Source of the DNA: Moorella sp. E308F
GTDB lineage: Bacteria; Bacillota; DSM-521; Neomoorellales; Neomoorellaceae
Direction: 5' to 3'
DNA: 64,000 bases
Assembly: GCF_006538365.1 (NCBI RefSeq)
Contig: NZ_BJKN01000001.1
Coordinates: 365,698 to 429,697, forward strand
The notes below the pieces were generated by a model, which worked only from the letters and a program-made list of their open reading frames with translations, did not search any database and was not told the origin of the DNA. Below, in pieces: positions 34,095-43,087 of the stretch (the first letter of the stretch is position 1; each line of letters starts with the position of its first letter). A program made the position numbers and the translations under genes.

Positions 34095-34928
34095 TTACGA
34101 CCTCCAGGGCCAGAAGGATGTATTATGGTTAACCTGCGGTAATAATAGACTCTGTAAGAGTTCCTTCAGGTTTTTTTCGTCCAGGAAGCGGGTCAGCTTA
34201 CCCCCTTCGGCAACGGAAATGGTGCCCGTTTCCTCCGACACAACCAGTACCACGGCATCAGATATTTCGCTGATACCCAAAGCCGCCCGGTGCCTGGTCC
34301 CCAGCTGCTTGCTTAAATAGGGGCTTTCGGAAAGGGGCAGGAAACAGCCGGCGGCTACCACCCGGTCCCCCCGGATAATGGCTGCCCCGTCGTGGAAGGG
34401 CGTCAGGGGTACGAAGATATTGATTAACAGCTCGGCGGAAACGACGCCGTCTACCCTGATGCCCGTTTCAATATAATCGTTGAGACCTGTTTCCCGCTCG
34501 ATAACAACCAAGGCACCGGTACGGTTTTTAGAGAGTACCTGGGCGGCCCTGACCAGTTCATTAATGAGCTTTTCCATATCTTCGGCACCCAGGGCCGTCA
34601 AGGGACGGGCAAAAAACTTGCCCCGGCCCAGCTGCTCCAGGGCCCGCCGTAGTTCCGGCTGGAAGACTACCGGCAGGGCCACGACAATCACCAGGCGCAA
34701 CTGGCTTAAAAGCCAGTTAATGGTGGTCAGATGCAGGCGCTCGGCAATGACCGAGGCTACCACCAGCACCACCAGGCCCTTGATAAGCTGAACGGCCCGT
34801 GTACCCCTGATGAGCATGATAAATTTATAAATGACAAAGGCGACGATACTGATATCAAGGGTTATCCGCAAAAGCTCGATTATGTTTAACGATAACAAGT
34901 AGCGCCACAGGGCCGCCAAATCATTCAC
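34095..34928 (-). CDS. cdaA: Diadenylate cyclase CdaA
   Basis: A 277-residue membrane enzyme making c-di-AMP from two ATP. It has three N-terminal helices (ISIVAFVIYKFIMLI, then VQLIKGLVVLVVASVIAERL, then a third) and the DAC domain with its two catalytic motifs: DGA in PFHDGAAIIRGDR and RHR in GTRHRAALGISE. Length and topology are standard. It heads the cdaA-cdaR-glmM-glmS group and is divergent from the DUF881 pair. c-di-AMP controls potassium and osmolyte transport and wall homeostasis. Confidence 0.97.
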   Translation of the reverse strand: MNDLAALWRYLLSLNIIELLRITLDISIVAFVIYKFIMLIRGTRAVQLIKGLVVLVVASVIAERLHLTTINWLLSQLRLVIVVALPVVFQPELRRALEQLGRGKFFARPLTALGAEDMEKLINELVRAAQVLSKNRTGALVVIERETGLNDYIETGIRVDGVVSAELLINIFVPLTPFHDGAAIIRGDRVVAAGCFLPLSESPYLSKQLGTRHRAALGISEISDAVVLVVSEETGTISVAEGGKLTRFLDEKNLKELLQSLLLPQVNHNTSFWPWRS

Positions 34929-35084
34929 CCCAAATTTTCCCGCCGGCTTTAGTTAGTATATGGAGGTCCGGTCACTTCATTCGACAACCAAGAGGTGAAT
35001 CCCTTCTTTTTTCAAGTTACCCGTTTTTACTAGTTGCCACTGGACGGTACTTCATATAAAATAGCGCTAAAGGAGGAGTCCGTG

Positions 35085-35819
35085 GTGCGCAAAATTTATC
35101 TCTCCTTGCTCCTCATCAGCCTTTTATCCGGGCTCCTGGTAGCCTGGCAGTGGCGTTCCCATCTGGCCACCGCAGCTCTGGAACAGCAAGACCCCGCACT
35201 TATTGATATTATTCATTCCCTGGAAAAAGAAGACGCCTCCCTGGAAAATACCATCGCTACCCTGCGCAGCCAGATTGAAGCCATCCAGAAGGAACGCTCC
35301 CAAGGAAAGGGGCGCCTGGCCCAGCTGCAGCAGGAAATTGAAGCCCTAAAACTGGCTGCCGGCCTAACTCCCGTAACTGGGCCGGGGATCATCGTTACCC
35401 TGGATGATAATATTGCCGGCGCCCAGGCGGCCAAAAACAGCTCACCGACAACTTACAAGCCGGAAGACTATATAATTCATGATAAAAATGTCCTCTACCT
35501 GGTCAATGAAATAAAAGCAGCCGGCGCCGAGGCTATTGCCGTCAACGGCCAGCGGGTTGTCACCAGCACGGACATCCGTTGCGTCGGCACCGTCATCCTG
35601 GTGAATTCCACCCGCCTGGCCCCGCCTTACGAGGTTCAGGCCATTGGCAATCCCGATGTCCTGGAGGCGGCCGTCCAAAGGTCGGTGGACTTCTCCTTCT
35701 TGAAGAGCCGCGACTTCCCGGTCAAGGTGACCAAATCCCTGCACCTGACCCTGCCCGCGTATAAAGGCGGTTTCTCCCAGGACTACGTCCGGCTGGTTAA
35801 AGCTGGGGGGCAGCAGTAA
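35085..35819 (+). CDS. DUF881-family protein, first copy
   Basis: About 245 residues. It has one membrane helix (IYLSLLLISLLSGLLVAWQW), a long coiled coil (LEKEDASLENTIATLRSQIE onward), and the DUF881 domain from about residue 100 (GLTPVTGPGIIVTLDDN, then LVNEIKAAGAEAIAVNGQRV). DUF881 proteins are found across Firmicutes and Actinobacteria, often near division or sigma-factor genes; their function is not settled. The start is a GTG at 35085 (another GTG at 35082), because AGGAGG at 35071-35076 lies right before it; a longer frame to 35034 lacks a site. The stop overlaps the next start. Confidence 0.9.
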   Translation: MRKIYLSLLLISLLSGLLVAWQWRSHLATAALEQQDPALIDIIHSLEKEDASLENTIATLRSQIEAIQKERSQGKGRLAQLQQEIEALKLAAGLTPVTGPGIIVTLDDNIAGAQAAKNSSPTTYKPEDYIIHDKNVLYLVNEIKAAGAEAIAVNGQRVVTSTDIRCVGTVILVNSTRLAPPYEVQAIGNPDVLEAAVQRSVDFSFLKSRDFPVKVTKSLHLTLPAYKGGFSQDYVRLVKAGGQQ

Positions 35820-36547
35820 TGATGACACGAAAACGCTGGCCTGTTTCCCTGACCGTTGTCTTCTTAATCCTGGGTTTACTTTTATCGCTCCAGTTTCGTA
35901 CCCAGCGGCTCCTGGCCAGCTCCCTGGAAGCCCAGAAAACCGAAGATTTGGTGGCCATGTGGAAAAATTTGAGCAGCAAGCGCAGCCAGCTCCAGGACGA
36001 GATCGCCCAGCTCCAGCAGCAACTCTTTACCCTTAAAGCCGGTTCCGGCCAGGATAGTGACGCCGAAACGGCCCTGGAAAAGGAGCTGACCCGCCTGCAG
36101 GTAATTACCGGCATCATTCCTGTCAAAGGCCCGGGGATTACGGTTACCATTACCGGCGACGCCCCTCTCCTCTACGAGGATTTGGTGGACATCGTTAACG
36201 AACTCTGGGCCTCCGGAGCCGAAGCCATCGCCATCAACGACCACCGCATCAGCGCCTTTACTGCCATTGCCGATAAAGAAGAGGGGTCGCGGGTTTACAT
36301 CACCGTCGACGGTGAGAAGCTCCTCTACCCCATTGTCATCAAAGCCATCGGCGACCCCCATACCCTGGAAAAGGGTTTAACCTTCACCGGCGGGTTAATC
36401 GAGACCCTCAACAACATGTTCAATATTTACCCTGACATTAAAAAAGAGCAGGACCTGCAGCTGCCGGGAACTTCCCTGCCCCGCTGGCAGTATGCTAAGC
36501 CCGTGCCCCCTGATAAACAAGCGCCAAAGGAAAGCCAGGCAAAATAA
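35819..36547 (+). CDS. DUF881-family protein, second copy
   Basis: A 242-residue paralogue of the previous gene with the same layout: membrane helix (VSLTVVFLILGLLLSLQF), coiled coil (KRSQLQDEIAQLQQQLFTL) and DUF881 domain (GIIPVKGPGITVTITGD, then DIVNELWASGAEAIAINDHR). It starts at an ATG overlapping the previous stop (TAATG), so the two form an operon and possibly a heterodimer through the coiled coils. A terminator begins within its last codons. Confidence 0.9.
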   Translation: MMTRKRWPVSLTVVFLILGLLLSLQFRTQRLLASSLEAQKTEDLVAMWKNLSSKRSQLQDEIAQLQQQLFTLKAGSGQDSDAETALEKELTRLQVITGIIPVKGPGITVTITGDAPLLYEDLVDIVNELWASGAEAIAINDHRISAFTAIADKEEGSRVYITVDGEKLLYPIVIKAIGDPHTLEKGLTFTGGLIETLNNMFNIYPDIKKEQDLQLPGTSLPRWQYAKPVPPDKQAPKESQAK

Positions 36548-36562
36548 AGGCCTGGCTTTTTT
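36533..36562 (+). terminator. Terminator of the DUF881 pair, shared with cimA
   Basis: Stem AGCCAGGC (36533-36540) with GCCTGGCT (36550-36557), then five to six T. It overlaps the last codons of the second DUF881 gene and abuts the cimA stop on the other strand. Confidence 0.8.
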
Positions 36563-38150
36563 ACGTGGCTGCCGCTTTTTTGTTTAACTCCCGGGACTGC
36601 TTTAAGAGGGCGTATTCCATGCTGTCCAGCAGGGCTTCCCAGCTGGCCTCGATGATGTTGGTAGAGACGCCGACGGTATTCCAGGAGCTGTTGCCATCCC
36701 GGGACTCGATAAGGACCCTCACCCTGGCGCTGGTGGCATCCTTCTCATCCAGGACGCGCACCTTGTAGTCCGTCAGGCGCATGCGGCCGATGGCCGGGAA
36801 AACTTCCTCCAGGGCCTTGCGCAGGGCGTTGTCCATGGCATTGACGGGGCCGTTGCCTTCGGCCGCCGTATGGACTACCTGGTCACCCACCTTGAGTTTT
36901 ACGATGGCTTCGGCGATGGCTTCCTGGCCGGGCCGCTTTTCCACCAGGGTCTTGACATACTCTACTTCAAAGGGCTGTCGGTATTCCCCCGTTGTTTTCC
37001 GTAAAAATAATTCCAGGGAAGCGTCGGCCCCTTCAAACTGGTAGCCCTGGCGTTCCATTTCCTTGATGCCGTTTATTAGGGCTTGCTCCTTTTCCGGAGA
37101 AAGTTCCAGTCCCATCTCTTCTGCCTTGCAGCGCAGGTTGCTGGCCCCGGCCTGGTCCGACATTAGTATGCGCCGCTCGTTGCCCACCAGCTGGGGACGG
37201 ATGTGCTCGTAGGTTTGGGAAGCCTTTAAGACAGCGCTCACATGGATACCGCCCTTGTGGGCAAAGGCGCTGTAGCCGACAAAGGGCTGGTTGCCGGCCG
37301 GCACCACATTGGCAATCTCGCTGACATAGCGGGAGACTTCCGTGAGAAAGCTCAATTGCCCGGGGGGCAGGCACTGGTAGCCCATTTTCAGCTCCAGGTT
37401 GGGCAGTACCGAACATAAATTGGCATTGCCGCAGCGCTCGCCGAAACCGTTGATGGTCCCCTGCACCTGGCGGCAGCCGGCGGTTACGGCGGCCAGGGTA
37501 TTGGCCACGGCCAGGTCGCCATCGTTATGGGTATGGATGCCCAGGGGGACCTGGAGCTCCTGGCGTACCCGGGCTACAGCGGCGGCGACATCACCAGGCA
37601 GGCAGCCGCCGTTGGTATCGCACAGGACCACCCAGCTCGCCCCAGCAGCCGCCGCGGCCTTTAAGGTAGCCAGGGCATAATCGGGGTTGGCCTTGAAGCC
37701 GTCAAAAAAATGCTCGGCATCAAAGATTACTTCCAGACCCGCCGCCACCAGGAAGGCGATACTGTCGGCAATCATGGCCAAGTTTTCCTCCAGGGTCGTC
37801 TCCAGGGCCGCCGTTACATGAAGGTCCCAGGCCTTGCCGAAGATGGTGGCCGCCTTCACCCCGGCCCGCTTGATGGCCAGCAGGTTGGCATCTTCCTCAG
37901 CTTTCCCGCCGGGCTTCCGGGTGCGGCCAAAGGCTGCGAGTTTTGCCCGCTGCCATCCAATCTCCCTGGCCCGTAAGAAAAACTCCATATCTTTCGGGTT
38001 AGCCCAGGGCCAGCCGCCTTCGATATAATCCACACCCAGCCGGTCCAGGCGGGCGGCAATCTTTAACTTGTCTTCTACCGACAGGCTGATGCCCTCACCC
38101 TGGCTGCCGTCCCGGAGGGTGGTGTCGTAGACGTAGATCTTCTCCGCCAT
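36561..38150 (-). CDS. cimA: Citramalate synthase
   Basis: A 529-residue enzyme that condenses pyruvate and acetyl-CoA to (R)-citramalate, starting a threonine-independent route to 2-oxobutyrate and isoleucine. It has the DRE-TIM catalytic start YDTTLRDGSQGEGISLSVED, with the second family signature GTINGFGERCGNANL, the metal-binding HTHNDG, and a C-terminal regulatory LeuA-dimer domain (VRVLIESRDGNSSWNTVGVS). The GGWPWANPKD segment and the HN DGDLAVAN context separate citramalate synthases of this long type from isopropylmalate synthase. It is last in the ilv-leu operon, three bases after leuB, whose product, with leuCD, processes citramalate further. Confidence 0.95.
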   Translation of the reverse strand: MAEKIYVYDTTLRDGSQGEGISLSVEDKLKIAARLDRLGVDYIEGGWPWANPKDMEFFLRAREIGWQRAKLAAFGRTRKPGGKAEEDANLLAIKRAGVKAATIFGKAWDLHVTAALETTLEENLAMIADSIAFLVAAGLEVIFDAEHFFDGFKANPDYALATLKAAAAAGASWVVLCDTNGGCLPGDVAAAVARVRQELQVPLGIHTHNDGDLAVANTLAAVTAGCRQVQGTINGFGERCGNANLCSVLPNLELKMGYQCLPPGQLSFLTEVSRYVSEIANVVPAGNQPFVGYSAFAHKGGIHVSAVLKASQTYEHIRPQLVGNERRILMSDQAGASNLRCKAEEMGLELSPEKEQALINGIKEMERQGYQFEGADASLELFLRKTTGEYRQPFEVEYVKTLVEKRPGQEAIAEAIVKLKVGDQVVHTAAEGNGPVNAMDNALRKALEEVFPAIGRMRLTDYKVRVLDEKDATSARVRVLIESRDGNSSWNTVGVSTNIIEASWEALLDSMEYALLKQSRELNKKAAAT

Positions 38151-38153
38151 GGG

Positions 38154-39227
38154 CTATCCCTCTTGCAGTTCCCGCCGCACCAGGGCACCCATTTCCGCCG
38201 TGCCCACCAGGGTGGTCCCCGGCACGTAGATATCCGCGGTACGGTAACCCTGGGCCAGCACCCGGCCGACGGCGGCCTCCACGGCTGCCGCCGCCCCGTC
38301 CATCTTGAAGGAGTACTTGAGCATCATGGCCGCCGAGAGGATGGTCGCCAGGGGATTGGCCTTTTGTTGCCCGGCAATATCCGGGGCCGAGCCGTGGACC
38401 GGTTCATAAAGGGCGGTCGTCCCGCCGATGCTGGCCGAGGGCAGCATGCCGATGGAACCTGTCAGGACGGAAGCCTGGTCGCTTAAAATATCGCCGAAGG
38501 TGTTTTCGGTCACAATCACATCAAATTGGGTAGGCCGGCGGACCAGCTGCATGGCGCAGTTGTCCACATACATGTGCTCCAGGGTGACCTCGGGGAACTC
38601 GCCCTTAAGCCTCTCTACCGTGTCCCGCCACAGCCGCGAGCTGGTGAGAACGTTGGCCTTGTCAACGCTGGTTAAGTGGCAGCGACGGCTACGGGCTATC
38701 GCAAAAGCCAGGCGGGCAATGCGCTCTATTTCCGCCGTGGAATAGAGCATAGTGTCGTAGGCTACCTCGCCTGTATCCGTTTTTTCCCGCTTTTTCGGTC
38801 CGAAATAAAGGCCGCCCGTAAGCTCCCGGACAATAATCAGGTCGGTACCGGTGACTATTTCCCGTTTTAAAGGCGAAGCCTCCGCCAGGGGTTCAAAGAG
38901 GTAGGCCGGCCTTAAGTTGGCATAAAGGCCAAGCTCCTTGCGCAATGGCAGGAGGGCGGCCGTTTCCGGGCGCTCTTCCGGCGGCAGGGCATCCCATTTA
39001 GGACCGCCCACCGCCCCCAGGAGCACGGCATCGCTCTGGCGGCAGAGGTCCAGGGTTTCCGGCGGTAAAGCCTGGCCGCGGGCATCAATGGCCGCTCCCC
39101 CTACCAGGGCCTCGGTAAATTGAAACTCTATCCCTGCGCGGCGGCCGACAACCTCCAGGACCTTTACCGCCTCCGGGACAATCTCGGGACCAATACCGTC
39201 ACCGGGCAAAACGGCGATTTTATACAT
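38154..39227 (-). CDS. leuB: 3-isopropylmalate dehydrogenase
   Basis: A 357-residue NAD-dependent dehydrogenase of leucine synthesis, also expected to work on methylmalate in the citramalate route. Markers: [10 protein letters not shown] at the start, [15 protein letters not shown] in the middle, [19 protein letters not shown], and the nucleotide-binding end [20 protein letters not shown]. It overlaps leuD by eight bases. Confidence 0.98.
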   Translation of the reverse strand: MYKIAVLPGDGIGPEIVPEAVKVLEVVGRRAGIEFQFTEALVGGAAIDARGQALPPETLDLCRQSDAVLLGAVGGPKWDALPPEERPETAALLPLRKELGLYANLRPAYLFEPLAEASPLKREIVTGTDLIIVRELTGGLYFGPKKREKTDTGEVAYDTMLYSTAEIERIARLAFAIARSRRCHLTSVDKANVLTSSRLWRDTVERLKGEFPEVTLEHMYVDNCAMQLVRRPTQFDVIVTENTFGDILSDQASVLTGSIGMLPSASIGGTTALYEPVHGSAPDIAGQQKANPLATILSAAMMLKYSFKMDGAAAAVEAAVGRVLAQGYRTADIYVPGTTLVGTAEMGALVRRELQEG

Positions 39228-39720
39228 GCACCTTCACCTTCCTGGCCACGTAGGGCATCAGCCCCCCCGCGGCTATGAGTTCCTGCATAAAGGGTGGGAA
39301 TGAGGCCACCGGATAGGTCTCCCCCCTGGTGAGGTTGACTATTTCTCCCTTTCCGGCATCAATCTTTACCTCGTCACCGGCCTTGATCCCCGCCGCTGCC
39401 TCCGGGGACTCAAAGATGGGCAGGCCGATGTTGATGGCGTTGCGGTAGAAGATGCGGGCAAAGGAGGCGGCGATGACCGCCGCCACCCCGGCGGCTTTGA
39501 TGGCCACCGGCGCGTGCTCCCGGGAACTGCCGCAGCCGAAGTTTTTCCCGGCCACGATAATCTCCCCTTTTTGCACCCGCCCGGCAAAGGTGGGGTCGGC
39601 GTCCTCCATGCAGTGGCGGGCGAGTTCTTCGGGGTCCGAGGTATTCAGGTAACGGGCCGGAATGATGGCGTCGGTGTCGATGTCGTTGCCGAAGGTGTGG
39701 CACTTGCCTGCTATGAGCAT
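39220..39720 (-). CDS. leuD: 3-isopropylmalate dehydratase small subunit
   Basis: A 166-residue swivelling-domain subunit that pairs with LeuC. Key stretches are [18 protein letters not shown] at the start and the substrate loop [18 protein letters not shown] choose the ATG at 39720: it has GGAGG nine bases upstream, while an ATG at 39729 sits right on that site. The short length and IIPARYL pattern are those of the archaeal-type/homoaconitase-like class often used in both leucine and citramalate pathways. It overlaps leuB; a repeat-bearing gap separates it from leuC. Confidence 0.95.
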   Translation of the reverse strand: MLIAGKCHTFGNDIDTDAIIPARYLNTSDPEELARHCMEDADPTFAGRVQKGEIIVAGKNFGCGSSREHAPVAIKAAGVAAVIAASFARIFYRNAINIGLPIFESPEAAAGIKAGDEVKIDAGKGEIVNLTRGETYPVASFPPFMQELIAAGGLMPYVARKVKVHV

Positions 39721-39740
39721 CTGGATCATCCTCCGTAAAT

Positions 39741-39865
39741 GAGATGTGAGATGTGGAAAGTTAGAGGTGGGATGTGCTTCTTCACAAAATAGGCAGACAA
39801 TAGGGGGCCGGCATCAGCTGTACACTTGCTCTTCCCACTTCCCACCTCACACTTCTCACTTCTCA
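39741..39865. repeat. Inverted pair of purine-rich repeats between leuC and leuD
   Basis: Copy 2 (39741-39776, plus) starts GAGATGTGAGATGTGGAAAG; copy 3 (39830-39865) is the same type on the minus strand (GAGAAGTGAGAAGTGTGAGG). They face each other across about 50 bases, so the operon transcript could fold a long imperfect hairpin here. The same repeat occurs at 1748-1777. Confidence 0.6.
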
Positions 39866-41125
39866 AATAGCCTCCTCGGGAGCGGCGATTCTCCCTTTAA
39901 CGGCGCTGGCGGCGGCTACTGCCGGGCCGGCAAGATAGACTTCGCTCTCCGGATGGCCCATGCGGCCCACGAAGTTGCGGTTGGTGGTGGCCAGGGCCCG
40001 CTCGCCTTTGGCCAGGATCCCCATGTGCCCGCCCAGGCAGGGGCCGCAGGTGGGCGTGGATACGGCGGCGCCGGCTTCGATAAAGATGTTGATGAGCCCT
40101 TCGGCCAGGGCTTCCGCGTAGATCTTTTGGGTGCCGGGTATGACGATGAGCCTTACTTCCGGGTGGACCTTTTGCCCTTTTAAAATCTGCGCCGCCACCC
40201 GCAGGTCCTCCAGGCGGCCGTTGGTGCAGCTGCCGATGACTACCTGGTCGATTTTGATCTCTCCTATTTCCCTTACGCTCCGGGCGTTCTCGGGCAGGTG
40301 GGGCAGGGCTACCTGGGGCTCGATTCTGCATACGTCGATGTCTATTTCCCGGGCATACCCGGCGTCGGGGTCGCTCTGGTAGATGCGGTATTCCCTTTGC
40401 AGCCGGCCCTGGATGTATGCTATGGTCTTTTCGTCCACCGGGAAGATGCCGTTCTTGGCCCCGGCTTCGATGGCCATGTTGGCCATGGTGAAGCGGCCAT
40501 CCATGGAAAGTTCGGCTATGGCTTCGCCGGTGAATTCCATGGCCATGTAGCGGGCGCCGTCGACGCCGATTTGTCCTATGGTGTAGAGGATGAGGTCTTT
40601 GCCGCCGACCCAGGGCTTAAGCTTGCCGTGGTAGCGGAAGAGAATGGTCTCGGGTACTTTAAACCACAGCTCGCCGGTGGCCATGGCGGCGGCGAGGTCC
40701 GTGGAGCCGACGCCGGTGGCGAAGGCCCCCAGGGCCCCGTAGGTGCAGGTGTGAGAGTCGGCCCCTATGACCAGGTCCCCGGGGCCGACCAGCCCCGCCT
40801 CGGGCAGCAGGCAGTGCTCGATGCCCATGCGGCCGATTTCGAAGTAGTGGGCAAGCCCCTGCTCCCGGGCGAAATCGCGCAGGATTTTCGCCTGCTCGGC
40901 GGACTTGATGTCCTTGGCCGGGGTGAAGTGGTCCGGCACCAGGACCACCCGCTCCGGGTCGAAGACTCGCTTCAGGCCGAGTTTCTTGAACTCCTGGATG
41001 GCTAGCGGTGCGGTGATGTCGTTCCCCAGGGCCAGGTCTATCCTGGCGTTGATGAGCTGGCCCGGCTCCACCTTCTCTAAGCCGGCGTGGGCGGCCAGGA
41101 TCTTTTCGGTGATGGTCATGCCCAT
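39863..41125 (-). CDS. leuC: 3-isopropylmalate dehydratase large subunit
   Basis: A 420-residue aconitase-family protein with a [4Fe-4S] cluster. Cluster ligands are seen in [12 protein letters not shown] and [11 protein letters not shown], with the substrate-binding [21 protein letters not shown] start at the ATG at 41125, behind GGAGGAAGAAGGG; the frame upstream to 41164 would add 13 residues of unrelated character. The length matches the LeuC2/homoaconitase-type class. It is separated from leuA by about 390 bases holding an inverted repeat. Confidence 0.96.
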   Translation of the reverse strand: MGMTITEKILAAHAGLEKVEPGQLINARIDLALGNDITAPLAIQEFKKLGLKRVFDPERVVLVPDHFTPAKDIKSAEQAKILRDFAREQGLAHYFEIGRMGIEHCLLPEAGLVGPGDLVIGADSHTCTYGALGAFATGVGSTDLAAAMATGELWFKVPETILFRYHGKLKPWVGGKDLILYTIGQIGVDGARYMAMEFTGEAIAELSMDGRFTMANMAIEAGAKNGIFPVDEKTIAYIQGRLQREYRIYQSDPDAGYAREIDIDVCRIEPQVALPHLPENARSVREIGEIKIDQVVIGSCTNGRLEDLRVAAQILKGQKVHPEVRLIVIPGTQKIYAEALAEGLINIFIEAGAAVSTPTCGPCLGGHMGILAKGERALATTNRNFVGRMGHPESEVYLAGPAVAAASAVKGRIAAPEEAI

Positions 41126-41514
41126 GGCGTTCCCTTCTTCCTCCGAAAATAGGGTTCTACTCAAAAAAGGTTATTGCTGGCGCACACTTTGCTACTGGCT
41201 GGCGGGTACAGGCGGCAGGCTCCGGTGGTTCTCGGCTAGCAAACTATGCGCTCAGCCTTGCTCGGCGGCGGGGGTGGCCCGGCTTTATCGATTTGAGCAA
41301 TAATAACGGAGCACGATACTTCTCGTTCCTAAAGTCACGTTGCGCTCCCCATCCCGTTCACCGCCGCCTCCCTGCGGCTTCGCTGAGTTTGCTAACGCCT
41401 CGAACCAAGTCGCCTTCCGCCTGTACCCATCAGCCCAATACTCAGCTGCAAACAAGAGCCGTCCTGAACTATCATGGTTCGCTCCTTCCTGTGCTCCGAT
41501 TCAAACTTCCTGTT
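41126..41514. repeat. leuA-leuC gap with a long imperfect inverted repeat
   Basis: No gene is supported here. The left arm (about 41190-41275, plus) and right arm (about 41450-41365, minus) share GGGTACAGGCGG, then AGGC, AGCAAACT and GGCGGCGG in the same order over roughly 80 bases, with substitutions and small indels. In the operon transcript this would form a large hairpin around a 90-base loop. It may be a decayed MITE-like insertion. Confidence 0.6.
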
Positions 41515-43062
41515 TCATGCTTCCAAAACCTGCAGGTTCTCTTCCCCAATCTCGTAGACGACCTTATTAATGGCGTTCACGTAGGCGCGGGCGCTGGCTT
41601 CCAGGACGTCGGTGCTGATGCCCCGACCGATGAACACCCGGCCGGCATACTCAACCTTGACGGTTACCTCGCCCACAGCGTCTTTGCCGCCGGTAACGGC
41701 ATTTAGGGCGTAGGATTTAAGGCAAACAGGAATGCGCGTTATCTTGTCGATGGCCTTGAAGGCGGCGTCCACCGGTCCTTCGCCGCAGGCCGCCTCTTCC
41801 TTTAATTCCTGATCCATCCGGAGCCCGATGGTGGCCGTGGGTACCACCCGGTTACCCGTAGAAATGTGGATATGCTCCAGGACGAATTTTTCGGGTATCT
41901 GTTTGATTTCGTGCTCGACAATGGCTTCCAGGTCGCGGTCGGTAATCTCCTTCTTGCGATCGGCCAGTTCCTTGAAGCGGGCAAAGGCTTTGTCGAGTTC
42001 CGCTTCATTGAGTTTAAAGCCCAGTTCTTCCAGGCGGCTGCGCAGGGCATGGCGGCCGGAGTGCTTGCCCAGAACAATATTGTTCTGCACCAGGCCGATC
42101 ATGGTCGGGTTCATAATCTCATAGGTGGTGCGCTCCTTCAGGACCCCGTCCTGGTGGATGCCGGCTTCATGGGCGAAGGCGTTCTTGCCCACGATAGCCT
42201 TGTTATACTGGACGGGCATGCCCGTCAGGCTGCTCACCAACCTGCTGGTGCGGTAGATCTCCTCGGTAACAATGCCGGTGTGGCAGCCGTAATAGTCGCG
42301 GCGGGTATAGAGGGCCATGACCAGCTCTTCCAGGGCCGTATTGCCGGCCCGCTCGCCGATGCCGTTGATGGCCCCTTCTACCTGGAGGGCACCGTTCTCA
42401 ATGGCCGCCAGGGAATTGGCCACCGCCAGCCCCAGGTCGTTATGGCAGTGGACGCTGATTTGCACCCGGTCAATCCCCGGTACCCGCCGGCGAATCTCGG
42501 CGATAAGGCGGCCGAACTCGGCCGGGGTGGCATAGCCGACGGTGTCCGGAATATTGAGGACGGTGGCCCCGGACTCGATGGCTGCCGCCAGCACCTGGCA
42601 CAGGAAGTCGATATCGCTTCTCGAAGCGTCTTCCGGGGAAAACTCCACGTCCTGGCAGTAGCTTTTGGCCCGGGCCACCCCTTTACGGACGGCGGCCAGG
42701 ACCTCTTCCCGCGTCATGCGCAGCTTGTATTGCAAATGAATGTCGGAAGTAGCAATAAAGACATGAATCCGCGCCCGCCTGGCTTCCTGCAACGCCTCCC
42801 AGGCGCGGTCGATGTCCCGGTCATTGATCCGCGCCAGGCCGGCGATCACCGGACCTTCTACTTCCCGGGCTATGGCCCGTACGGCTTCAAAGTCGCCGGG
42901 GGAGGCAATAGGGAAGCCGGCTTCAATGACGTCAACCCCCAGGCGGGCCAGCTGGTGGGCGATTTTCAGCTTTTCCTCGACGTTGAGGCTTACCCCGGGC
43001 GACTGCTCGCCATCGCGCAGGGTGGTATCAAAGATATAAATCCTTTTGCTGGTATCCGTCAA
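41515..43062 (-). CDS. leuA: 2-isopropylmalate synthase
   Basis: A 515-residue enzyme making 2-isopropylmalate from 2-oxoisovalerate and acetyl-CoA. It has the [20 protein letters not shown] signature, [20 protein letters not shown] with metal ligands, [17 protein letters not shown], and a C-terminal regulatory domain ([20 protein letters not shown] onward) through which leucine usually inhibits. It stands 25 bases after the second acetolactate synthase gene in the operon. All signatures intact. Confidence 0.98.
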   Translation of the reverse strand: MTDTSKRIYIFDTTLRDGEQSPGVSLNVEEKLKIAHQLARLGVDVIEAGFPIASPGDFEAVRAIAREVEGPVIAGLARINDRDIDRAWEALQEARRARIHVFIATSDIHLQYKLRMTREEVLAAVRKGVARAKSYCQDVEFSPEDASRSDIDFLCQVLAAAIESGATVLNIPDTVGYATPAEFGRLIAEIRRRVPGIDRVQISVHCHNDLGLAVANSLAAIENGALQVEGAINGIGERAGNTALEELVMALYTRRDYYGCHTGIVTEEIYRTSRLVSSLTGMPVQYNKAIVGKNAFAHEAGIHQDGVLKERTTYEIMNPTMIGLVQNNIVLGKHSGRHALRSRLEELGFKLNEAELDKAFARFKELADRKKEITDRDLEAIVEHEIKQIPEKFVLEHIHISTGNRVVPTATIGLRMDQELKEEAACGEGPVDAAFKAIDKITRIPVCLKSYALNAVTGGKDAVGEVTVKVEYAGRVFIGRGISTDVLEASARAYVNAINKVVYEIGEENLQVLEA

Positions 43063-43087
43063 GTCACATCAACCTTCCTTGGCCAGT

